Below, piece after piece: positions 33,501 through 45,842 of a stretch of DNA of 64,000 nt (positions are counted from its first letter, which is position 1; each line of letters starts with the position of its first letter). Source of the DNA: Hofstenia miamia. Taxonomy: Eukaryota; Xenacoelomorpha; Acoela; Hofsteniidae. A program made the position numbers and the translations under genes. Below the pieces are notes generated by a model, which had not been told where the DNA came from, made no database searches, and saw only the letters and a list, made by a program, of their open reading frames with translations. The stretch is taken from contig CABFPE010000122.1 of NCBI GenBank assembly GCA_900660155.1, forward strand, positions 801,896-865,895, written 5' to 3'.

Positions 33501-34324
33501 GAATCTGTAAAAAATTTATGTGTGTTGAAAATTGTTTAGATGGTAAAAAATTGCTCTTTAGAATGCAAAGCTATTAGATTCAAACACTGATTGAAACAGA
33601 AATGTGGAAATATATACAACACATTTTTTATGAATTTTATATTTTTGATGTTTCCCAGACAATCTATCAGGTCTAATATATTTATAAGATGTTAGGATTT
33701 TGGAACACCTAATGTTGACTGTAAATTTTGTTGAGTAATTTAGCTAGGATGCTGTCGTTCAGTTTTTAATTTATCTTCATATTCTGAAGTTGCAAAATTT
33801 CGAATGTCACTAGTAAATTACGAAATCAGGACGCATTTAATTGAAAAAAAACTATACTATATTCAGATATACAGTATGTATCTGGATGAATTCTGAAATC
33901 GTTAGATTATATCTAATTTTCTTATTCTGTTCTCGAAAATATTGGATAATTTTAAGTAAAATTTCAAAATACATATTGAAGACACATTGTTCAATATACC
34001 ATCTCCAATCGCACTTCCTACAAGTTCAGAGAGGAAATAAGTTAGGACTTTTCAAGTAAAATTAGCTGGATCAGAAAAGCAGTTGAGCGAACAAAAAGTA
34101 ATTTATAAAGAGCCTGCAAACATTGATCCATATAAAGATCGTTTTGAGCTGCAGTCATGGACTGGATGTTAACATTGAGGACAATCTGCACTAGTAATGA
34201 AATAATGAACTATTGGTTTTGATTATTTTTTACTATTCCATTACGTTTGCTTGCGTTTGTATTCAAATATTTTTCCTACAATATTCTGCTATAGTTGCAA
34301 ATATATATATATATATATATATAT

Positions 34325-34457
34325 CAGTGGCGTAGCTATAGTGGAGATCACCATTCCTTCAGAGATAATAGTAAATAGCTTATTAGAACATTGCAATAAA
34401 ATTGCTAAATAATTTTCTTTGCCCCCCCCTAAATTCCATGGGTTAGCTACGCCTCTG
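34325..34457. mobile_element. hAT-type miniature element, family C
   Basis: CAGTGGCGTAGCTA at the left faces TAGCTACGCCTCTG at the right, an inverted repeat with one mismatch. It is embedded in a (TA)n tract whose atatatat flanks are compatible with an 8-bp duplication but not proof of one. Length is 133 bp, with a C-run near the right end. It is non-coding. Confidence 0.8.
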
Positions 34458-35046
34458 ATATATATATATATATTGTGCATTTGAAATATTTTTAATTGTC
34501 TATTTGTGTTTAACATATACATTTTAATTTCGTCAACAATTAGTGGGTATTTGTTGCAAATGAAGGAATTAAAACTCGTCTGCTGATTGTAACTATGATT
34601 TATAAGGTTGAGGTTTTGAGATTTGTAAGAGTGTTAATTTGGTGTTAATAAAACAAAGAGACAAAGTTTTAGCAGACTGCAATTCAATAATTCATATTGC
34701 TATTGTTGAATTTTCGTCGGAGATGGAAGCGTGGAAAGTAAACCAACATGTTTTACCTGTCATATAAAAAAGAATTTCAAATCATGTCAATGTATTCACT
34801 CTCTTTCCAATAAGGAAATGTGCATTAATTGAGTTTTTCTGTTTTCTGACTTTGTATGAGGTTTTAGAAAAACATAATGCACTGTGTGTTAAGTACTATT
34901 AATAGTTTCTTTTGCAATTGCAAGCCATTTCGCTTAATTTTTGGAGAGGATGTCTTGTTGAAATGCCTCCGCTCTCCCTCCTTAGTGGCGAAATGATTAA
35001 TTAATGTGTTTAATGAGTACGCTTCTTACCATTGGTGGATATTTAG

Positions 35047-35181
35047 GCGCCAGACATTCTTTCGTTTGGGATGGCAGCTTCGTCCGGTTCAGTAGTCTTA
35101 CCTGCTGCTCGTCTCTCGTCGGGATCAGGAGATCGTGTCAATGGATCCATCGAAGACTACACCAACTGCTCTTCCTACACA
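35047..35181 (+). CDS. trio: Candidate Trio linker exon
   Basis: 135 bp between GGATATTTAG and TACACA|GTGAGC, open in phase 0 on both sides. This fits the phase-0 donor of the preceding Trio exon. The product starts APDILSFGMAASSGSVVLPA and ends SGSGDRVNGSIEDYTNCSSY plus Thr. This Ser/Gly-rich composition is typical of the poorly conserved linker before the second GEF module. Base composition is clearly less AT-rich than its surroundings. No conserved motif proves membership. Confidence 0.5.
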
Positions 35182-36627
35182 GTGAGCTTCACTTTTTAAC
35201 CTCTGTGCATGTTGGGTGCTGCATTAGTAGCACTTTTTTTCTTTAATTTACTATCAAATTTCAAATGTTATGAACTGTCTTTACATCCTGTTATTTCTCA
35301 AATATTTAATGTTTGGACATCATTTATATTTTGCTAATGATTATTACTGCAATGAAATGAACCTCAATGATCTCATCTGTATACTTCTTGCTTCTCTGTC
35401 TTGAAACATGACATTGTTTTTTGGTCCCTAATCATTCATTGCATAATATATAGTTTATTGAATCAGTTTTGTCTTTTTTCATGCACAATCTCTTTACATA
35501 TAGGTATTGCAATAAATTCCTGAAAATTCAATGAGGTTGCGATATCTTTTTTGGATCTGACATAATTATTTCAGTTTTTTAATTGTGAGATTATGAAATT
35601 GTTGACAATGGTCTTTATGAATTTCTAGTAAATCGCAATTGATTAGTTGTTTGTTGAAAATTCTGTCTTTCAAGGATTGGTTATGAGGACTGCATTACCA
35701 AATGTAACCTAACTCCTTAATAACGTTAATCATTCGCAAAACTCGAAAGTTGAGTGAAATGATTTAAGATTCTTGAAGTCAGAAGTATCAAGAATTTGGT
35801 GGATATATTGTTTTTGAAATGGAATTTGTTCTGTTTGTTATTCCAAAGGTTTTACCTTTAACCCTTTCGATTCGAACGGGAACTATAATTCCCGCTAATG
35901 TTTACATGAGCCTAATTGACACCATTAATCCCTATATCCCAAGTGAAAGGTCTAATGGGATAAATAGGCCCCACCATTATTTTTATAAGGTCATCATGAA
36001 AAATTGTTAACAACAAGGTTGTTTTCTTTTGAAAACAAGTAACAACTCTTAAAAAAATTTTTGTTAGGCCTCTTTATTAATCAACCCAAATACCGCTCTA
36101 TCCAGAGCTTTGTTCTGTTGGATGGTTTAATTGGGATATTTGTGAATGGGGTGCTTGTGTTCTAGGGTCATTGAATCGGTGGAAACTTTTGAAAATGTTT
36201 CCCTGTTGTTAAACTCCCTGGTGGAATAGTTGAGTGATTTGTATCTAATCGATCGGCGTGCTATTTACCCGATAGCGTGTGATCATTGGCATTTGTCTTT
36301 ATTACTGGCGATAGGAGTGTTAAATAATGCGTTCCCATTTACTATTCTCTTTTGAGATAGCGCGCTCGCTTCACCAAACTTAAAGTAACTCATTATTGGC
36401 TATGTGTTACCAACGTTGAATTACAGTTAAACGCTTATTGTTGTTGTTGTTTGGAATGAGGGAATCCGTGGTTGCGCAATGTTTTGGCATTGCCACCGTT
36501 CGTGTAGTACAGTGAGATGTTCGTCTGTATTTCATTAGGAGCCGCTTTCGTTTTGTTTGCATTTCTATGAGTACATTGCGGGAAACGCAAGCTGTTGTAT
36601 CTCGCAGTATGCTGAATAAACTCAAAG

Positions 36628-36716
36628 TACAGCTACTGGCCGTCAGAGCAGGCGCACGACTTCAAAAAGGAATCTCACTCGACCATGTTAACACCTCCTC
36701 CAAGTACATTCCACTT
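36628..36716 (+). CDS. Weak candidate Trio linker exon
   Basis: A consensus donor CACTT|GTAAGT closes a short open stretch. In phase 0, as the preceding candidate exon needs, it reads YSYWPSEQAHDFKKESHSTM then LTPPPSTFHL. The ESH..L.PPP spacing resembles ESHTPLPPPMKIF in the same Kalirin linker. The acceptor is uncertain: CTCAAAG at 36627 is poor, and GAGCAG at 36651 would shorten the exon to 65 bp. A different frame from a better acceptor at 36607 is also open (MLNKLKVQLLAVRAGARLQK), so the frame is not settled. Confidence 0.3.
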
Positions 36717-38020
36717 GTAAGTTCTTCCGACATTGTTCATTATAATTTTCCTACTAAAATCTCACGCAAACCATGTTACCATTATTTATTTAAGTTGCTA
36801 AATCGACCGATTTAATATTTTAAAGAAATTGTCACATTTATTTATCTCTTAGACAATGTAAACAATTTCATTTTTAATTCCCCGACCTCTTCTACTTCTA
36901 CTTTTCAAGTGCGATTATTGCATACCGTTTATTGCCTTTACCTATATTCTTAGACTTTAATTAATAGCGTACAGTCGTTTCTTCAATCGCACAATAATTT
37001 GTTTTTTAAACTCGTTTCAAACTCTTGTGTTTTAAGTAACAGCGTTTGCATCATCCCGTTTTAGAGTAGTACTTGAGTTAGTGTGTTATTTCTAACAGGC
37101 CTGTCGCCTATTGTATTTGAAGCCCCCTCAGTCGCAATAAAATGCCATTGCGCACACTTTTTACGAGATGCTAGCACAAGGTCTTGGGCCTTTACATTTC
37201 TATATACTCAATCATATATAACCAGTATTGAAAATGTATGAATTATATTTTGGCATCTTCTAGGTGTGGAATTAACTTCATAATTATAGTTAGTCTGTTC
37301 CACAGGCATTTTATTTTTTCCTTCGTAACTAATGAAGCCTTTAGAAAGGGCCTTCTATCGACTTTTAAGGCATTTTATACATTAATGACACCTGTTGGTA
37401 TGCTCAACATTGCTTCTCTTTTGTAGAGATTTTTAGAGCCTTAAATATATTATCAACTCCAGCAATTTTAAATCTTGCAAAAAATAAACTTTTTAATAAT
37501 TTATTTTATAGCTCTCCATTAAGCAATTGGGCTGTATATTTTTTCAACAACGTCTACAATCAGAACAAGTTCAAAAAGTTTTGATGATTCAGATTTATCT
37601 GATACAAGTCTAAGATTTCAAATGTGGGATGACACTGGGCTGAGAGAAAGTAAACCGAAGAAATAGAACTGTTTCAACTACTATGTTGGGCTTATGTAAA
37701 AATTCATTGTTGTAGAACTTGAAATTTCCAATCCACGCTTGTAGGTAGCGATCAGTCATGTTGAAGAATGACTTCTTTTGCAATTCTAGTTAATGAACAT
37801 ACTAGTCTTATAAACTGAATCGAGTAAATAAATACTGAATAGCAGATTTCCCTCTATAGGAATACAGTTCCCGGTCAATACTTTCACTTTATGTTGTTTG
37901 TCCACCTCTTGGTTAATTGACTCCAAGGTGAATTGCTCATCTTGATTTGTAGATTTTTAAGCCAGAATGCATAGTTGGACAATGTCATCACATAGATTTA
38001 AACTTACTACTTCCTTTAAT
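36717..38020. other. No supported gene
   Basis: AT-rich stretch. Only short unsupported open frames are seen. Confidence 0.45.
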
Positions 38021-38388
38021 CAGGCGCGGTCCTAGAAAGTTTTGAACCGGGGCGGTTTAAATTTTTTTCCTAAAAATATTATAAAGCGATTATATATTTG
38101 CACTTTATACAAAATAAATCTATTTATATTTTGCAAAAATGTCAACGATTTATGATGTTTTTCGCACAAAATTTCGGGTTTACATTTATACACATGAAAG
38201 TTAGTCTTTTTGTGACGCCCTTTATTGATGGAAGAGCAAACAATTTTTGGGAAAATTGTTTCTATTGCATGAAAAACACTAAAAAATTATTTTTATCGCA
38301 ATAATCACATATAAAGTCCGGCATTTCATATAACGTTTAGACCGTTTTTGAAAGGGAGTGGCCGTCCCCCCCCCTAAAACCGCGCCTG
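38021..38388. mobile_element. hAT-type miniature element, family D
   Basis: The ends are CAGGCGCGGTCCTAG and ACCGCGCCTG (inverted). The flanking octamers are cctttaat and cgttcaat, which match at 6 of 8 positions and look like an eroded target duplication. A C-rich run near the right end and a G-rich GGGGCGG near the left are mutually complementary. No coding capacity. Confidence 0.75.
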
Positions 38389-40035
38389 CGTTCAATTCAA
38401 ATCTTCAGTTTTAAATTTTAAGCTTGAATTTAGTCACTAAATAGTATTTTAGTCTCATTCACATGATAAACAATATAATCGTAAATAATTTTTTATGTTT
38501 TTACGAAGAAATTCATATAGGTGTAAAGGACGTTCCCCACGCAGTGGTGACCTTTACCTTTGATTTATGAATATTCAAATTTTAGTAGTGAAGAATTTTT
38601 GAAAAACTTCTCATTTCCGTATTTTAATGCTTCAAGCTTCCTATACCTTAGACATAGTAAACGTTTTCTCAATACTGCAGAAGCCTTGTTACGTTTTATT
38701 TTCTATTTTTGTCTTTTTCAAAAATTTATCAGTTTGAATTGCTGCAATTGTAGGCTTTGTTCAGTTTTATTAAACAAATCCTGTTGGGCAGGCTCATTTA
38801 ATATACACTGCATAGATTGTTTAGAATAATTTTTTATATTTTGGATTTGCAAACAATATCTATCCAATATATCCATATCAAATTCCTATAATCTTGAAAT
38901 TTATATTTAATTATTCTAAAGTGTTTCAACAATTAGATAATATTTATGATGTCTTTCTGGAAGAGGTTTTAACTCCAAATTTCACTTTGAAGCAGATTTT
39001 ATATGGAATTGAAATCTTGCAATCCTTTGAGAAAAAGGGTTACGATATGTTCTATTTCATACGATAAAAGGACCGAATTTTAGTATTTCTTATCATGCAG
39101 TAGTAAGAAAAATCCATTAACAACATATTAAAAGTTTTTGAAATTTTAAATACATTTCCCTGAATGCCAATTATGATTCATAGTTAATAAATAAATTTAA
39201 AATATAATTTTTTTGTGTACCCTTAGCTTGGTTTAGATTCATTTTAGTACTATTTATTGGATTAAAGCATGTTTTCTTGATTTCCAGTTGATAATGAAAA
39301 ATATAATGTTGAATGTCTACCATAATGCTAGGTTTTGGGATTAAAATTTTTTTGGGTTCGTTAAAAATTGTTGAACAATATTTTCTTGCAAATTTATTAA
39401 AACATATTTATAGGAGTTTGTAGCTCCAGTATTGATGAAAACATTTATTAACGAAATCGGCTGTAGCAAAATAACCAGTGGGTTGACACCCGATCTTATT
39501 TTAAATTATATCGCTTAAATTCCCGATGGTGTTTCTTTTTTTAATGCATTAGTTTAAAGTATTAAAATAGTAAAGCCTTAGCTTAGTATTTTCACACTTA
39601 CATTTTATTCCGTATCCCAGTATTCATTTGAACCAATGCATGCTTGAGTAGATGTCAGTTGATTTCATTTCATTTTCGTTTATTTTTATGTGTTATCGTA
39701 AAATATATTAGTTCGAGGAATTGTAGTTTAACGTAGATTACTAATAAGAGGGGAACGAGGAGAATTTTAATAAATGCCAAGTTGCACATTGTATAAAATT
39801 AATTGAAAATGTAAATTAGTTTCATTTTATGGAACTTGGCCTCGCATTTTGATTTCTAAATTTCACATTTTATTTCTACCTGTTCCGATATCTGCTTTCA
39901 ATAAATATTTATTTGAGTTATTGGAAAATTCAATAGAATCAAATACGCTATTTTTCATCGGACGTTTTTGATCAACTTATGGCGTGACTATTTTTTTCGT
40001 CTATGTTAACCTTGGCATAAATTAATGCATATATA
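38389..40035. other. No supported gene
   Basis: AT-rich, with no splice-flanked exon or recognisable repeat. Confidence 0.45.
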
Positions 40036-40649
40036 TAGGGTTGTCGCATAAGTCTTTTCCGAAAAATTAAGTCAGTAAATAGTTAATATTTTTGCTAATA
40101 AACAAACATATATTTGAACAAACAATATTTATTCATTTATTAAACAAATGTTAAACAAAACCCTATTCTTTTCCCATATCTCGTAAGTGTCTACAAAGAG
40201 TGCTGTGATGTACGTCTAACACTTCTGCTATTTCTCGGGATGACGCATGCTTGTCTTTTCTAATGAATTCTTTAATTTCCTCATTTAAGAAATCATTTGA
40301 CGGGCGGCCAGAACGTTCAGCATCTTGCAGCTTCTCATTTCCACTCTCAAATTTCGTGATCCAATTTCTGCATGTTCTTGATGTCACAACATTAGAACCT
40401 AGAGTTTCACACATCTCTGCTGCCATCTTTTCAGAATTTAATCCTCTCTTCCAGTTGTAAAACATAATTGCATGTACATTTTCTTGGCTTAAGTTCATTG
40501 TTGAGTAAATCGATTTTATTCATTAATACTATGCAATTCTAAGTCGAGTGACTGTACCATTATTTTGTCAAAAGAGCTTCAGAGAAAAACTTATAAAACT
40601 ATTATTTCATCAAAAAATATTTTTGGAAAAGACTTATGCGACAACCCTA
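40036..40649 (-). mobile_element. Internally deleted mariner element
   Basis: TAGGGTTGTCGCATAAGTC begins both inverted termini. The repeat is 25 bp perfect and about 31 bp with one mismatch. TA duplications lie outside at 40034-40035 and 40650-40651. At 614 bp it is about half the usual 1.3-kb mariner, and only the DNA-binding third of the transposase remains. Terminal near-identity suggests recent movement, supplied in trans by a full-length relative. Confidence 0.9.
40163..40498 (-). CDS. Mariner transposase N-terminal DNA-binding domain only
   Basis: 111 codons from MNLSQENVHAIMFYNWKRGL to HLRDMGKE and a stop. The first helix-turn-helix is followed by TCRNWITKFESGNEKLQD, the linker SGRPSND (the conserved GRP), and a second helix-turn-helix EIAEVLDVHHSTLCRHLRDM. 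This is collinear with the first ~110 residues of mariner/SETMAR transposases. The stop falls where GKV..LD.WVPHEL would follow, so the DD(34)D catalytic domain is deleted. The frame is fully open. If expressed, it would bind terminal repeats without cutting. Confidence 0.85.
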   Translation of the reverse strand: MNLSQENVHAIMFYNWKRGLNSEKMAAEMCETLGSNVVTSRTCRNWITKFESGNEKLQDAERSGRPSNDFLNEEIKEFIRKDKHASSREIAEVLDVHHSTLCRHLRDMGKE

Positions 40650-41835
40650 TATTTTCGTTTTAAGATGCCATTTGCAATATTATCATCTTGTAAAAATATT
40701 AATTTTACCAATTTTTTTTAGTAGATTTGGACATTTTTGTATAAATTCAGGTATAATTGCGGCACTTGGAACCTGAGTGTATCCTGTGACTAGTGCACTC
40801 AAAGCCCTGACAGACTCGGTGTCCTAGCCTGGATAATATCACGCTTCAAAGTAATAACACGTCATATATTATGTTTGTTAAGGTTTCTATTTGTGTTTGT
40901 TACGTTTTAGTAACATCAATGCCTACTGCAATCACAGTCTTTCGAGTTGCAGCACAATTAACACCTCGCCTATAGCGCAGCATTTGCTAAAATAAATTGG
41001 TTTAGGTAACCGTTTTACTTCAACTTGCAACATTTCTTAATATCTATAGCATTTCTTAAATTAGTTTGTTAAACCATTGAAATGTCAATTCAATTTTCTG
41101 CTTCTTTCGAAGTAAATCCCATTGGGTTCTAAGACAACAAAGGTGAAGGAAGTTGTGATGTTGTTTAGATTGAATGTTTGGACAAAGTTTTGTACCAATT
41201 GTATGCATGTGAAAGTATTATCGCTTCTATCGCATTTGATCATAACACTAAAATGATATGTGGTTGTGCAAGGCCTGTACCCGAACCCTGATCTCAGCTC
41301 TTGTGTATGAAATGTATTTATGAAGCAGACATATCATGTACACACACCCAAGTTAAAATTAGCACTAGAAACGCGACAATAGGTCAAAATGACTTATAAG
41401 CCCTTTTCCTTCATTATTCATTCAGTAGCTACATATACTTCCAATTATGTTCTATTTCGTAATTTTTCGTATTTGAAGCATCAGATGAAAATTTATTCTC
41501 AAGGAGTACTCGAACATGTTATAAAAGCCATCTTCCAAAACACTGGGTAGTGTCGTTTCTGTTTCAAAGATGTATGTCTAGAAAGAAGTTGTTTTATCTA
41601 AGCACTTCTTCCCATGCCACTATTTTCTAAATGATTCCAAGCATTTAACTTCAACCCAAAATAAAGTTAAAAATTTCTCACTTCTAAGACAATAAGAAAA
41701 AGCCCCCGGTTTTGTTTATAGTTGCCAGATCTTATATTCATACAAGATGAATGTTGAAATCATCTCAACTAGTCTCCAATAAATTTCAACATCATAATAC
41801 TACATATTTTTAATAATCTAATGCTGTGCATAGAT
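40650..41835. other. No supported gene
   Basis: No exon or repeat recognised. Confidence 0.45.
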
Positions 41836-41875
41836 CAGACTTGTCAACGAACCGTAATTTCTAAGCTCGGCTCGG
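41836..41875. mobile_element. Terminus of a hAT family B element running into the assembly gap
   Basis: CAGACTTGTCAACGAACC followed by GTAATTTCTAAGCTCGGC matches, in inverted orientation, the right end of the complete family B element at 28247-28579. The rest of the copy is hidden by the gap. Confidence 0.75.
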
Positions 41876-42875
41876 NNNNNNNNNNNNNNNNNNNNNNNNN
41901 NNNNNNNNNNNNNNNNNNNNNNNNNNNNNNNNNNNNNNNNNNNNNNNNNNNNNNNNNNNNNNNNNNNNNNNNNNNNNNNNNNNNNNNNNNNNNNNNNNNN
42001 NNNNNNNNNNNNNNNNNNNNNNNNNNNNNNNNNNNNNNNNNNNNNNNNNNNNNNNNNNNNNNNNNNNNNNNNNNNNNNNNNNNNNNNNNNNNNNNNNNNN
42101 NNNNNNNNNNNNNNNNNNNNNNNNNNNNNNNNNNNNNNNNNNNNNNNNNNNNNNNNNNNNNNNNNNNNNNNNNNNNNNNNNNNNNNNNNNNNNNNNNNNN
42201 NNNNNNNNNNNNNNNNNNNNNNNNNNNNNNNNNNNNNNNNNNNNNNNNNNNNNNNNNNNNNNNNNNNNNNNNNNNNNNNNNNNNNNNNNNNNNNNNNNNN
42301 NNNNNNNNNNNNNNNNNNNNNNNNNNNNNNNNNNNNNNNNNNNNNNNNNNNNNNNNNNNNNNNNNNNNNNNNNNNNNNNNNNNNNNNNNNNNNNNNNNNN
42401 NNNNNNNNNNNNNNNNNNNNNNNNNNNNNNNNNNNNNNNNNNNNNNNNNNNNNNNNNNNNNNNNNNNNNNNNNNNNNNNNNNNNNNNNNNNNNNNNNNNN
42501 NNNNNNNNNNNNNNNNNNNNNNNNNNNNNNNNNNNNNNNNNNNNNNNNNNNNNNNNNNNNNNNNNNNNNNNNNNNNNNNNNNNNNNNNNNNNNNNNNNNN
42601 NNNNNNNNNNNNNNNNNNNNNNNNNNNNNNNNNNNNNNNNNNNNNNNNNNNNNNNNNNNNNNNNNNNNNNNNNNNNNNNNNNNNNNNNNNNNNNNNNNNN
42701 NNNNNNNNNNNNNNNNNNNNNNNNNNNNNNNNNNNNNNNNNNNNNNNNNNNNNNNNNNNNNNNNNNNNNNNNNNNNNNNNNNNNNNNNNNNNNNNNNNNN
42801 NNNNNNNNNNNNNNNNNNNNNNNNNNNNNNNNNNNNNNNNNNNNNNNNNNNNNNNNNNNNNNNNNNNNNNNNNNN
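41876..42875. other. Assembly gap (1000 N)
   Basis: Exactly 1000 undetermined bases, a round number that suggests a scaffolding placeholder rather than a measured length. Confidence 0.98.
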
Positions 42876-44118
42876 AAATTTCAAGATTATACATGTATAC
42901 TGATTTTATTGGATGTTTCTTAACACTAATTCCATCAGAAATTTTTCACAACCTGTGATGATTTTCCCACAAATTTATAAATATATATATATATATATAA
43001 TTCACAAACTAATTAAGATATTTGAAATCTTAAAACACCACATGATAGCAAATTGTCTCTTCTTTCTCTTTTAATTTTTAATTTGTCTAGACGCGACTAC
43101 CTCTGAATTTTCGCATAGCGCGCCTTGAAGGGACTCACAACGTCTTTCTTCAGAAAATAAAATATTTTAAGGTAGTTGTTGTTCCCATTATTTTATTTGA
43201 ACACTAGGTATAGAAATAATTTGAACATTTTTGCCAAAATTGCATTTTTTATTGAAAATATTCGTATTTTCATGTATTTCAGGTACAAGAATAAGTTTTA
43301 CCACAAATCTTCACAATTACATGAGCAAGTCGAGCCTCATAGATGTGTTCATGCAAAAGGCATTCAATATTTCTTAACCGGCTTGGATAAAAATCTTCAA
43401 AAAATGCGGATAAATCGATTTTTTAAGTAAAAGTAACCCTAGTTAATTTGGGTATAAATTTGACCGAATTATATGTTTTTAAGAAGTAGATTAAATTAAA
43501 GTTATGCCTTAGAAATGTGTTCTGGGATGTACTTTTTAATACAAAAAGTTTTGTATATCACAATTTCTTAATCGATGCAAAAAGTAGTTTCAAATCTGTT
43601 GAGATTTTCAGGAATCTTATTAAATTACCAAAATTCATAACAACACTATTTACTTTAAGTAATGCTGAAATTTTTTAATACATTGCTAACAAAATTGTAA
43701 AAAACATTACAACTTGGACTCTAAGCTTCAGCTTATGCTTTCTGTTAACTTAGATACCATGAATGTTAATGAAAATTTGTTTTATTAAAACCCCTAACAG
43801 AGATTTTCAATAAAAAACACCATTTTGTGGGAAAAATATATTTATGTATATACAAGCGTCTTTTGTTGCATAGAAATCTGACGCAGAGTGCATTTACAGG
43901 TGACAGCAAAAAATTCCTGAAACCTCTATTTTTTCATATTTATTATTGAAAACATGATCTTTTATCAGCTTAATTGTACTTATACACTCATATACAGAGT
44001 GTATATATAAATACAAGTGTATGTGTGTACATACCTATGTATGGGTATACTACCAAACGAATTGCAATCAAAATTCACCTAGTCGTCAAAATGAACTAAG
44101 CTATTGCAGGAGGTGGTC
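42876..44118. other. No supported gene
   Basis: AT-rich with a short (TA)n tract near 42980-43000. An 84-codon open frame at 43176-43430 has no motif and no splice support. Confidence 0.45.
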
Positions 44119-45834
44119 TAGAGTTGGAATTAGGTTAGGCCGTGCTGGGCTGGATTTTCGATATAGCAATTTGAGAAGGCTGGGCTTGGCCCTAATATTT
44201 TAATTGGTATTTGAAATACAGGAAAAATTTACTTTGAAACTTAAACTTTTTGCAAATGACAAAAAACATCCTCCCTTAATTAAATCAGCCCTGTATTGTT
44301 GGCTAGTGCAATACTTCAATACTTCTAACACATACATTTTGTCTGCTACAAGCAAAGAGTGTTTCTGTAAACTCCCAGTTACTTTGTGCTTATGTAAGTT
44401 AATCTAACCTGGCAGAGAATTTTAGTAATTGAATATATAAGAACTGATATGTTCTATAAATGAAAAAAGACGATTGCAATCCTGGTATTAATTAGTTGTG
44501 GCAATCTTATATTATTAAATTAGTCGTGACGGTAAGAATAACCTATGAAACGTTACATGTATGATATCTTAGGGCATAGTACTCAGCAGAGGTTCCAATA
44601 TTTTAAAGGATGATTGACTCAAAAAATAGTATTATTATTATATTACCAATATTTTTTCACAATCTATTCCTTTCACATTCTGGTATTCAGGCCACCTGAG
44701 TATGTCTAACACCTTGTTGCATGCATACATTTAAAGATTAATAAACAAAAACAAAAATACAAACATGTTATGAACATTTAATACTCTTTAAGGGATATAT
44801 TGCTTGGATATACAGGAAAGCATTATTCTCCTTAAAACATTATATAAATTGTTGTAAAATAACATTTTAAATGAAATTCTTGGAAAAACCTGTCAAAATT
44901 TTTTGTACTTTTGTAGAACATGTAAAAATACAAATACAAATAAAATAAGCGCAAATTTTATTTTCATATAGAATTAATTTTTTAGGAAGGTTGGAATAAA
45001 AGAGTAGCAGAATATAAATGATCTTGTTGTAGTTTCTTTTTGTTTACATGCAAACAGCTAGTTGCAATAATCGATTTCAGGGCAAAATTGGCAGTTACGC
45101 TTTGTAATGCACAGGGAATATCTGGAGATTAAAGATATTGATAAATTGTTTTCAGTTATGCCAACAATCTCCATTATCTCATTTAAAATTACAATACTAT
45201 CAACGCAACATTTTTATATGTCTTCCATAAAATTCTAGTAAAAGATTCAAATATAAGCAGCTTCATTTATAAAAAGAGGCCACCCATCTAATTTACATCG
45301 TGCCCTCTGATTTTTGAGATTTTATTATTCAATGAGATGAAAGAGTTTAATAATTTTAAGATGAAACCAACAATTTAAAACAATTTAGAAAATTTTGGTC
45401 TTCATTTGTAACATTTGTGAAAATGCACATTCAATACTATTTGGCAGCCAAATGAAATCATTTACAGGAGAGGCTCACATCCGCGCCAGTAAGGGTTGAA
45501 ATCATAAGGTCCCAGGACTACGGCCCTGTATGACATGTTTATTGCATTAATGCTAACAAAGCACCTCGAATTGAATTAGAATTGTTGACGAACTAAAGCA
45601 AAGTGCATGTGCACATATTAATTAATATATTATGCAAATTTTTCAATCAAATTCATAGCATGGTGCTTATGGGTCTCAATGAGGCAAAGACACTATCATT
45701 AGCGTAAAAAAATATTTGGGTGCGGGGCTTGGACAGAATAATTGGCATTTTGAAATGGACCGGGTGGCTTAGGCCTAGGTTTTATAGGGCTGGGCCGGGC
45801 TTGTGCCTAAATAATCGGCCCAATTCCAACTCTG
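44119..45834. mobile_element. Larger decayed hAT element
   Basis: The left end is TAGAGTTGGAATTAGG; the right end in reverse complement is CAGAGTTGGAATTGGGCC. The flanking octamers are aggtggtc (44111-44118) and acgtggtc (45835-45842), 7 of 8 identical. At 1716 bp it is large enough to be a remnant of a coding element. A frame at 44204-44407 reading PLIKSALYCWLVQYFNTSNT then SATSKECFCKL loosely resembles the hAT C-terminal dimerisation block, but that match is weak. Both termini carry GGGCTGG/GGCCGGGC-rich subterminal sequence. Confidence 0.75.
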
Positions 45835-45842
45835 ACGTGGTC

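Larger units (their letters stand above)
30055..35046 (+). other. Intron-like stretch between Trio exons
   Basis: About 5.0 kb with no recognised exon. It holds a (TA)n tract with TATG/TATAC interruptions at 30441-30512 and a hAT miniature at 34325-34457. Short open frames here (for example 31911-32177) lack splice context or motifs. Confidence 0.45.

Noticed and set aside
35862-35885. TTAA followed by CCCTTTCGATTCGAACGGG, resembling a piggyBac end
   Set aside because: No matching opposite terminus with TTAA was found downstream, so an element cannot be defined.
41821-42903. Long apparent frames of about 350 codons
   Set aside because: They consist of undetermined bases across the 1000-N gap and carry no information.
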